Of a DNA stretch of 11,742 bases, positions 5,901-11,742 are shown one piece after another. How positions within the stretch are numbered: position 1 is the first letter of the stretch; the number at the start of each line of letters is the position of its first letter. Under the pieces are notes generated by a model, which saw nothing but the letters and a program-made list of their open reading frames with translations, made no database searches and had not been told where the DNA came from. The stretch comes from Lentisphaerota bacterium (GTDB lineage Bacteria; Verrucomicrobiota; Kiritimatiellia; JAAZAB01), in contig JACQHI010000260.1 in the NCBI GenBank assembly GCA_016199105.1, positions 1 to 11,742 on the forward strand. The letters run 5' to 3'. The position numbers and the translations under genes are program-made.

Positions 5901-8900
5901 ATGGCACAAGCAGACAGACAGTCGGCGGTTCTGAGCATCCTTCAGAACCTTCGGGATCTGGATGGGTTGAAGAAGCTCTTCTGGGAAGAACTGAACTACG
6001 AGCGTGAGAACAAGCCCCTCAGCCCGCGCCAGTGGCCGGAAAACGCCAAGCAATCTCTCGCTGAAGATCCCATCCTGTTTGCCGGCGGCGGAGAAGACGG
6101 CGCTTTCCACATCGTTTACTGCCGTCTGGCTTCACCCGATTTGAGTCGCGGGTTTGAGCGCCCGGTGGTGAACCAATTACTCCGCGACCATCCCTACGCC
6201 TTGTTCGTCTTCTCGAACAGGAATCAATCCGCCTGGCACTTCCTGAACGTCAAGTTTGATGAGCAGGCGGAACGCCGCCGTCTGTTTCGCAGAATCACGG
6301 TCAGGCCGGGCGCTGGTTTGCGCACGGCGACGGAGCGCGTTCAACTTCTGGACCTGGCCGAGATCAATCCCGAATTGTTCGGCATCAAGCCGCTGGCGAT
6401 TCAACAACGCTGCGACGCGGCTTTCGATGTCGAAGCGGTCACAAAAGATTTCTTCCGCGAAATCGCCAACTGGTATTTCTGGGCGTTGAAACATGTCCGT
6501 TTCCCGAAGGGCGCACCCAAGGAAGCGGACGACCACGACCACATCAGCGTCATCCGCCTCATCACGCGTCTCATCTTTTGCTGGTTCGTGAAGGAAAAAG
6601 GACTGATTCCCGACACGCTTTTCGACGCGCGCAAGCTCGCCCAAACCCTGATTGGTTTCGAGCCGGAAAAAACCAGCGACAAGGAATCCGTTTTTTACAG
6701 AGCCATCCTGCAAAATCTGTTTTTCGCCACACTCAATACCGAAATGGATAAGCGCGGCTGGACGAAGGAAGAACAGAATTTCATGGCGCACAGCCTCTAT
6801 CGCCACCGCGAATGTTTCAGCGAACCGAAATCCGCGCTCGATCTGTTCAAGGAAATTCCATTCCTCAACGGCGGACTGTTTGAATGTCTCGACAAAGACC
6901 TCGGTGAAAACGCGAAGCCGCGCTACGTCCGCATTGATGGCTTCTCCCGGCGCGAAGACAGCCAGCCCATCGTGCCGGATTTTCTTTTCTTCGGACCGGA
7001 GTGCGAAGTGGATTTGAGCGCGGATTACGGCGACAAGAAATTCAGGCGTGTGCCGGTTCGCGGCCTCATTCACATTTTCAACCGCTACCACTTCACGATC
7101 GAGGAAAACACGCCGATCGAGCAGGAAGTGGCGCTCGACCCGGAATTGTCCGGCAAGGTTTTTGAAAACCTTCTCGCGGCCTACAACCCGGAAACCGGTG
7201 CGACCGCCCGCAAACAGACCGGCTCGTTCTACACGCCGCGCGAAATCGTCAACTACATGGTGGACGAGGCACTCATCGCCTGCCTGAAAACCAAACTCGA
7301 AGCCGTGCTGCCGTCTGTCATAGATGTGGAAGCCCGTCTCCGCCATCTGTTCGCCTACAACGATGAGCCGCACCAATTCACCGCGCCGGAAGTGGATGCG
7401 CTCATCGCCGCCATTGACGGCTTGAAATCTCTCGACCCGGCGGTCGGCTCGGGCGCATTCCCGATGGGCATCTTGCACAAGCTCGTTTTCATTCTCGGCA
7501 AGCTCGATCCGCGCAACGAGAAATGGAAGGAGCGCCAGATTGTCCGCGTCCGCGACACGATGGCGACCGCCGAAAAGATTGAGGACGCCACCGCTCGCGA
7601 GCGCGCCGTGCGTGAACTGGAGCAACAAATCACCGGCATCAACGAAGCCTTCGAGCACAACGAACTGGATTACGGCCGCAAGCTCTACCTGATTGAAAAC
7701 TGCATTTACGGCGTGGATATCCAGCCCATCGCCGTCCAGATCGCCAAGATGCGGTTTTTCATCTCGCTCATTGTGGATCAGAAGATTGATGACACACTGC
7801 CCAATCGCGGCGTGCGCCCGCTTCCGAACCTGGAAACGAAGTTCGTCGCGGCCAACACGCTCATTGGCATCGAGCGGAAGGAACGACAAGGGGATTTCCT
7901 GACAGAGGATACGGAAGCTCATCAGAAGTTGAAGGTTCTGCGTGAACGGCTCACGGAGGTCCGCCACCGCCACTTCACGGCGCGCACGAATGCCACGAAA
8001 ACCAAGTGCCGCCAGCAGGACCGCGATCTCCGAGCGGAAGTATCGGGGCTTCTCGATCGCGCTGGACAAACCGCTGCCGTATCGCGGCAACTCGCCTCTT
8101 GGGATCCGTACGATCAGAATGTCTCCGCCGATTTCTTCGACCCGGAATGGATGTTCGGAGTGAGAGACGGGGTTGATATCGTCATCGGTAATCCGCCGTA
8201 TGTTCGGATCCAGACTTTGCAGGCAGTGGAAGTCGCCTATCTGAAAGAGCATTATGCCTCGGCGGGCAAAGGCAATTTCGACCTCTACGTCGTGTTCGTC
8301 GAGCGTGGAATGGAACTGCTTCATCTGCGTGGCCAACTGGCCTTTATTCTCCCGCACAAGTTCTTTAACGCTCAATACGGCGCGCCGCTGCGTGCACTGC
8401 TGGCCAAAGACCACCATCTCCGCCACGTGGTCCACTTTGGCGACCAGCAGATCTTCCCCGGTGCGACTAACTACGTCTGTCTGCTGTTTCTGGCCAAGGC
8501 TGGCGCAGACACCTGCCGATTCGTGCGAGTCGAGAACCTTGAACAATGGCTCGCCACCTTGCAAGGCACGGAAGGCGCAATCCCCGCCAGCCGCGTGACC
8601 GGAGCGGAATGGAACTTCGCCATCGGCAAAGGCGCGGCACTGTTCGAGAAATTCCAACGGATGCCGGTAAAGTTGGGTGATGTGGCGAGAGTATTCCAAG
8701 GACTGGTGACTGGAGCGGATAAGGTTTTCACTCTGAATTCACTCGGAAAACCGAAGCGCGGCATCGCGAAGGTGCGCGACTCTGAGGGCAAGGATTGGGA
8801 AATTGAGGTGGTCGCGTTGCGGAGGTTCCTTTACGATGTCTCCTTGTGGCCGTATGTCGAGCCAGAGGCAAATCGTTGGCTTTTGTTTCCTTACTCTTTC

Positions 8901-9530
8901 GCTGCAGGGCAAGCAAACTTAATCCCAGCCAAGAATTTCGCTGCTGACTATCCGCTGGCTTGGGCTTACTTGAAAGCACATTCCGAGGCGCTGCGTAAGC
9001 GGGAAAGCGGCAAATGGGATCACGACGAGTGGTATGCATTTGGACGAAGCCAGAATATGACGCAGATGGAGACGCCGAAGCTTATCGTCCAAGTGATCGC
9101 GGCTTCTGCCCGTTATGCCTTTGACCCCAACGACGTGTATTTCACCGGCGGCGGCAACGGCCCTTATTACGGGTTGCGCTGGGCATCCTCCGATGAGCGG
9201 CGCTCGCTGTACTATCTGCAAGCCTTGTTGAATTCCCGATTGCTCGACTTTTATCTACACCGCATCAGCACGACCTTTCAAGGCGGCTATTTCTCGTACG
9301 GCAAGCAGTTCATCGACCAACTTCCCATCCACCCGATTGACTTTGCAGCCGCGGCGGAGCGGACGGAGCATGACGCCTTGGTGGGCTTGGTGGAGCGCAT
9401 TCTTGCTGCCAGGAGGGCCAATCCGGTGGCGGATACGGCGGCACTGGAGCGGGAAATTGACGAGCGGGTGTATCGGTTGTACGGGCTGACGGAGGAGGAG
9501 ATTAAGATCGTGGAGGAGTCTGGCAAATGA
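5901..9530 (+). CDS. Eco57I-like N6-adenine DNA methyltransferase / type IIG-like restriction-modification protein
   Basis: A 1209-aa protein predicted to methylate adenine in DNA using S-adenosylmethionine. Residues about 50-150 form an N-terminal domain (FHIVYCRL...ERPVVNQLLRDHPYALFVF) that occupies the place of a nuclease in type IIG enzymes, but I see no clear PD-(D/E)xK catalytic set. Methyltransferase motifs follow: TGSFYTPREIV at 440-450 (motif X), DPAVGSGAF at 512-520 (SAM-binding motif I), YGVDIQP at about 603-609, and catalytic NPPY at 764-767 (motif IV). Residues about 920-1150 look like a TaqI/Eco57I-type target-recognition region (VFQGLVTGADKVF, LLNSRLLDFYL). It could be a complete type IIG enzyme or a methylase-only component. 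SD-like GAAGG precedes the ATG. Its stop overlaps the next start as ATGA, so it heads a coupled operon. Confidence 0.88.
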   Translation: MAQADRQSAVLSILQNLRDLDGLKKLFWEELNYERENKPLSPRQWPENAKQSLAEDPILFAGGGEDGAFHIVYCRLASPDLSRGFERPVVNQLLRDHPYALFVFSNRNQSAWHFLNVKFDEQAERRRLFRRITVRPGAGLRTATERVQLLDLAEINPELFGIKPLAIQQRCDAAFDVEAVTKDFFREIANWYFWALKHVRFPKGAPKEADDHDHISVIRLITRLIFCWFVKEKGLIPDTLFDARKLAQTLIGFEPEKTSDKESVFYRAILQNLFFATLNTEMDKRGWTKEEQNFMAHSLYRHRECFSEPKSALDLFKEIPFLNGGLFECLDKDLGENAKPRYVRIDGFSRREDSQPIVPDFLFFGPECEVDLSADYGDKKFRRVPVRGLIHIFNRYHFTIEENTPIEQEVALDPELSGKVFENLLAAYNPETGATARKQTGSFYTPREIVNYMVDEALIACLKTKLEAVLPSVIDVEARLRHLFAYNDEPHQFTAPEVDALIAAIDGLKSLDPAVGSGAFPMGILHKLVFILGKLDPRNEKWKERQIVRVRDTMATAEKIEDATARERAVRELEQQITGINEAFEHNELDYGRKLYLIENCIYGVDIQPIAVQIAKMRFFISLIVDQKIDDTLPNRGVRPLPNLETKFVAANTLIGIERKERQGDFLTEDTEAHQKLKVLRERLTEVRHRHFTARTNATKTKCRQQDRDLRAEVSGLLDRAGQTAAVSRQLASWDPYDQNVSADFFDPEWMFGVRDGVDIVIGNPPYVRIQTLQAVEVAYLKEHYASAGKGNFDLYVVFVERGMELLHLRGQLAFILPHKFFNAQYGAPLRALLAKDHHLRHVVHFGDQQIFPGATNYVCLLFLAKAGADTCRFVRVENLEQWLATLQGTEGAIPASRVTGAEWNFAIGKGAALFEKFQRMPVKLGDVARVFQGLVTGADKVFTLNSLGKPKRGIAKVRDSEGKDWEIEVVALRRFLYDVSLWPYVEPEANRWLLFPYSFAAGQANLIPAKNFAADYPLAWAYLKAHSEALRKRESGKWDHDEWYAFGRSQNMTQMETPKLIVQVIAASARYAFDPNDVYFTGGGNGPYYGLRWASSDERRSLYYLQALLNSRLLDFYLHRISTTFQGGYFSYGKQFIDQLPIHPIDFAAAAERTEHDALVGLVERILAARRANPVADTAALEREIDERVYRLYGLTEEEIKIVEESGK

Positions 9531-9847
9531 CAATTACGTTTCAGCTCTCAGGCGGGAACTTGCGTAAAGAGAAAGCCCAGGATGTCGGCGCGCTGGCTGG
9601 CGTGTTCAACATGACTGCGAGCGTATTCACGCAGGCAGACGAGACGGCAAAGCTGAATCCGCCCGACCTGGCGAAACTCGGCGCCGCCGACAAACTGGCC
9701 GCGTTGCAGGAACTCCACGCCAAAGCCTATGACAAGGACGCCGCTCTGCGGGCCATGCTCTTCGATCTAAAATCGCTGGACGTGGTAAGGGTAATTGAGA
9801 ATGTGGAGACTCCGGCGGAAACCAAGGAAATGCTGGCCGAGAAATGA
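9527..9847 (+). CDS. Unrecognised 106-aa protein of the methyltransferase operon
   Basis: I do not recognise this family. The product is small and soluble, with no signal peptide, membrane segment or obvious nucleic-acid-binding motif. The N-terminus (MTITFQLSGGNL) looks like a beta-strand. The middle and C-terminal parts are Ala-, Leu-, Lys- and Asp-rich and probably helical (LAKLGAADKLAALQELHAKA). It is real rather than a chance frame, because it overlaps the methyltransferase stop as ATGA at 9527-9530 and its own stop overlaps the next start as ATGA at 9844-9847. Such tight coupling on both sides suggests production in fixed ratio with its neighbours, perhaps as an accessory or regulatory subunit of the methyltransferase or the cyclase-like protein (inference). 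Confidence 0.75.
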   Translation: MTITFQLSGGNLRKEKAQDVGALAGVFNMTASVFTQADETAKLNPPDLAKLGAADKLAALQELHAKAYDKDAALRAMLFDLKSLDVVRVIENVETPAETKEMLAEK

Positions 9848-10656
9848 ACGACTTTTCAGCATACAACTACTGCGTATCGTTCTTGGATGTCCTTGGCCAG
9901 AAAGAGCGCTATCGGCATCAGGGGTTCGTGCCCAAGGCAATGGAGGATAGTGCCGCATTTCAGCAGGTCGTTCTCGACACAGTTGGTGTCGTTGACAGTC
10001 TGCAAGGCCGAGCCGCGGAACTCCTCCAACGTGCTACACCGGAAACACCTCCCATCCAAACCATGACCTTTGGCGATAGTATTGTTCAGTATGTGTGCCT
10101 TCACGACGCGCCACATATCTTGGCGATTTATCAGTTGATCGCGCAAAGTGGCCTCCTTTGTTTTCTTGGTTTATCCGAGGGCATCCCGCTCAGAGGCGCC
10201 ATCGATATTGCGTGGGCCGTGGAGTTAAAGCCGGGGAATCTCTACGGAGCTGCGCCGGTCAAGGCCTACGAGTATGAATCCGAGGTTGCCGGCTATCCCC
10301 GAATTGTCGTGAGTCCGCGAACGATTCAGTACCTTCAGACACACATCCAGCACCAGCAACCGGATCAAATGAGCCTATTGGAGGCGGATGGGGCGCGGAA
10401 ATGCCTTGCTTTGTTGGGTTCTGATTGGGACGGTTATGCCTTCGTTGATTACCTGAATAAGGAATTCCGGGGTACGATTCTGCCGGAAGGGGTAGACAAT
10501 CTTTATCGCTCGGCCACCGAATATGTTCGATTTCAACTAGCCAAGCACCAGGCGGAAGACAACAAAATATTGGCAGCGCGATATTGGCAATTGGCGCAAT
10601 ACTTTGAGCGCAACAAAGGGGCATGGACATGCAATCCAACGGCCTCGACAAGCTGA
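9844..10656 (+). CDS. Class III nucleotide-cyclase-fold-like protein (possible defence signal synthase)
   Basis: A 270-aa soluble protein whose motif order fits the class III nucleotidyl cyclase homology domain. SFLDVLG (Asp15) matches the first metal-binding FxDxxG strand. FGDSIV (Asp78) matches the second metal Asp hairpin. LRGAIDIAW at about 116-124, NLYGAAPVKAYEYES at 132-146 and YPRIVVS at 151-157 match the RxGIxxG, YG..VN.AaRLE and grIlvs segments. At the aligned transition-state positions the usual Asn and Arg are Val139 and Glu143, so activity, product or both may differ from adenylate cyclases. About 110 C-terminal residues have no assigned domain. The start is coupled to the 106-aa gene by ATGA. 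Paired with a SIR2-like gene it recalls Pycsar cyclase/effector pairs, but this is fold-level inference and the protein could be catalytically inactive. Confidence 0.6.
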   Translation: MNDFSAYNYCVSFLDVLGQKERYRHQGFVPKAMEDSAAFQQVVLDTVGVVDSLQGRAAELLQRATPETPPIQTMTFGDSIVQYVCLHDAPHILAIYQLIAQSGLLCFLGLSEGIPLRGAIDIAWAVELKPGNLYGAAPVKAYEYESEVAGYPRIVVSPRTIQYLQTHIQHQQPDQMSLLEADGARKCLALLGSDWDGYAFVDYLNKEFRGTILPEGVDNLYRSATEYVRFQLAKHQAEDNKILAARYWQLAQYFERNKGAWTCNPTASTS

Positions 10657-10691
10657 TGGAGGTAATTCCGGCGGCGAAGGGGGCATCTTGA
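10623..10691 (+). CDS. Possible micro-ORF bridging the cyclase-like and SIR2-like genes
   Basis: A 22-codon frame (start ATG 10623, or ATG 10629) runs inside the last 34 nt of the cyclase-like gene in another frame and ends with TGA 10689-10691. That stop overlaps the proposed SIR2 TTG start as TTGA. AAAGGGG at 10615-10621 is suitably placed for ATG 10629. The product would be mixed and ordinary in composition (it includes GLDKLMEVIPAAK). It could act only to bring ribosomes to the weak TTG, or be the real C-terminus of the cyclase-like protein if there is a -1 frameshift or assembly error near 10615. It may also be chance. Confidence 0.3.
   Translation: MDMQSNGLDKLMEVIPAAKGAS
10677..10683 (+). 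promoter_or_regulatory. Shine-Dalgarno for the TTG start of the SIR2-like gene
   Basis: AAGGGGG lies 4-7 nt before TTG 10688, depending on which bases pair. There is no in-frame ATG before the GAGAS motif, and the alternative TTG at 10604 would add a 28-residue Gly/His/Arg-rich stretch unlike a SIR2 N-terminus, so this site decides the start. Confidence 0.5.
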
Positions 10692-11668
10692 TCACGAAAC
10701 AGACGGTTTTCATTCTTGGCGCGGGGGCAAGCGCTCCGTATGGTTTCCCGTTGGGCAAGGAGCTTGTGGATAGGATCATACACGAGTTAAATCCTGAACC
10801 AACCGACAACCGGAAGGCAATCGAGTGCATTTGTAAAGCGGCTGATAATTATTGGTCGTCTGTCGATTTGGAGGATTTCCGGAAGTCACTCGTGACATCA
10901 CGCGAACAGTCTATTGATGCTTTTCTTCAACATCATCCCAATTTCATGAGACAGGGTAAGGCGGCCATCGCTTGGATGCTTTTGAACGCTGAAAGCAGCA
11001 ACGCGCAATTACGGCCCAGCAAGGAGCATAAAGATAAAGATTGGTATCCGCAGCTTCGCGACTTGCTAAGCGCATCTTTTGATGAATTTCAGAACAATAA
11101 GGCAGCATTCTTGACCTTCAACTTCGACCGTTCATTGGAGCAATTCCTTTTCACTACTTTGAGTTCGCGGCAGAGCGGCAAAGCCAGGCCCGCTGATTGG
11201 GCGGCTAAACTGCGAGAATGTCTGCCGATTGTGCATTTGCATGGCGAGCTTGGGATACATCCGGCATTCGCTGAGTCAGATGACAAGGAGGTTGTTGAGT
11301 TTGGCGCATCGGTCACGCCGGCATCCCTTCGTGCCGCGAGCCGGCGAATTAGGAACGTCCATGACTCGGTTGATCTTGATAGCGATCCGGCCTTTCAGCA
11401 GGCATACAGACTTATTTCGCAGGCGGACTTTATCTGCTTTTTGGGCTTTGCCTATGATGAACGCAACATCGCGAAGCTGCGGCTTCGCCTGCATTGTAAA
11501 GGGGTTGCCGTCATTTTTGGCACTGGCATGGATTTGACAAAAGAGGAACGCGCCCGTATTCAGGAAAAGAGCATCGGCAAAATTCTGGCCGAGAGCATTT
11601 TGCCCATGGATTGCGTCACGTTTCTCCGGAATAGTCGCGCGATCCAAACAATTTACGAGAGAAGTTGA
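10688..11668 (+). CDS. SIR2-like family protein (probable NAD-binding/NADase effector)
   Basis: A 326-aa protein with the SIR2-like Rossmann fold seen in many prokaryotic defence effectors that hydrolyse NAD+. Counting from TTG 10688: TVFILGAGASAPYGFPLGKEL near the N-terminus is the NAD-binding Gly motif (GAGAS at 11-15); LTFNFDRSLE has Asn145 and Asp147 in place of the sirtuin TQNID; VHLHGELG carries His185 as the candidate catalytic histidine; and FICFLGFAYDERN at about 250-262 is the last nucleotide-binding strand. A helical insert fills residues about 35-135. No SAVED, TPR, transmembrane or cyclic-nucleotide-binding domain is visible, so the way it would sense a signal is unknown. It follows the cyclase-like gene by 31 nt. 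The region is AT-richer than the left half, consistent with horizontal acquisition. SIR2-like assignment is strong; NADase activity is inferred. Confidence 0.85.
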   Translation: MITKQTVFILGAGASAPYGFPLGKELVDRIIHELNPEPTDNRKAIECICKAADNYWSSVDLEDFRKSLVTSREQSIDAFLQHHPNFMRQGKAAIAWMLLNAESSNAQLRPSKEHKDKDWYPQLRDLLSASFDEFQNNKAAFLTFNFDRSLEQFLFTTLSSRQSGKARPADWAAKLRECLPIVHLHGELGIHPAFAESDDKEVVEFGASVTPASLRAASRRIRNVHDSVDLDSDPAFQQAYRLISQADFICFLGFAYDERNIAKLRLRLHCKGVAVIFGTGMDLTKEERARIQEKSIGKILAESILPMDCVTFLRNSRAIQTIYERS

Positions 11669-11737
11669 CGGCAAAAGATCAAAATCATTGTCGGGCGAGT
11701 GGGTGCCGAATTCCAGATAACTTGGAGAAACAAGTAA

Positions 11738-11742
11738 ATGCC
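11738..11742 (+). CDS. Possible start of a further gene, cut by the window end
   Basis: GGAG (11724-11727) followed 10 nt later by ATG at 11738 suggests another gene beginning 69 nt after the SIR2-like stop, perhaps in the same operon. Only the first codon and part of the second are present, so nothing can be said about the product. The 69 nt between hold no clear terminator. Confidence 0.25.

Noticed and set aside
6177..8699. 840-aa open frame on the minus strand
   Set aside because: It lies wholly antisense to the methyltransferase, whose conserved motifs (DPAVGSGAF, NPPY) fix the plus-strand reading. It is a GC-codon shadow with no recognisable domain.
10615..10621. Canonical -1 slippery heptamer AAAGGGG
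   Set aside because: In the cyclase frame the codons are AAA GGG, which does not fit the X XXY YYZ phasing. Kept only as a possible assembly-error site.
10604..10687. N-terminal extension of the SIR2-like protein from TTG 10604
   Set aside because: It would overlap the cyclase-like gene by 53 nt and add a Gly/His/Arg-rich stretch unlike SIR2 N-termini.
11680..11689. caaaatcatt, a 10-nt match to the 2389 inverted-repeat family, after the SIR2-like gene
   Set aside because: Too short and AT-rich to distinguish from chance.

Overview
The window is a GC-rich bacterial contig on which every supported gene lies on the + strand. The left half (about 1-5560) is metabolic and holds folD, two uroporphyrinogen-decarboxylase (URO-D) superfamily proteins and a DegT/StrS-type PLP aminotransferase. 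Its intergenic gaps are packed with several families of short dispersed repeats. The mix of divergent URO-D-like proteins and many palindromic or 'acgaaa'-type repeats suggests a PVC-superphylum bacterium (Verrucomicrobiota, Kiritimatiellota or Lentisphaerota). This is inferred from style only, because no rRNA or other phylogenetic marker is present.

Layout: folD (113-994) overlaps a URO-D-like gene (984-2141) by 11 nt. That gene seems to have absorbed a palindromic repeat in frame (about 1337-1411). A repeat-filled gap (2142-2656) leads to the aminotransferase (2660-3916). A second repeat island (3917-4318) has a GC-rich degenerate tandem array between inverted 'acgaaa' repeats. The second URO-D-like gene (4319-5560) is itself framed by an inverted pair of those repeats. 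A further repeat-bearing gap (5561-5900) separates the metabolic half from the right half.

The right half (5901-11668) is an accessory operon, AT-richer toward its 3' end. It encodes a 1209-aa Eco57I-like adenine DNA methyltransferase, an unrecognised 106-aa protein, a 270-aa protein with the motif order of a class III nucleotide cyclase fold, a possible micro-ORF, and a SIR2-like protein that probably starts at TTG 10688. The first three genes are joined by ATGA stop/start overlaps, which implies translational coupling. Cyclase-like plus SIR2-like plus methyltransferase is the most interesting content. It resembles cyclic-nucleotide immune systems such as Pycsar, in which a cyclase activates an NAD-depleting or membrane effector. 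However, the effector here is a lone SIR2-like domain with no visible cyclic-nucleotide-binding module, and the cyclase-like protein lacks the usual Asn/Arg catalytic pair at the aligned positions. A defence role is inferred from domains and neighbourhood and is not shown by the sequence alone.
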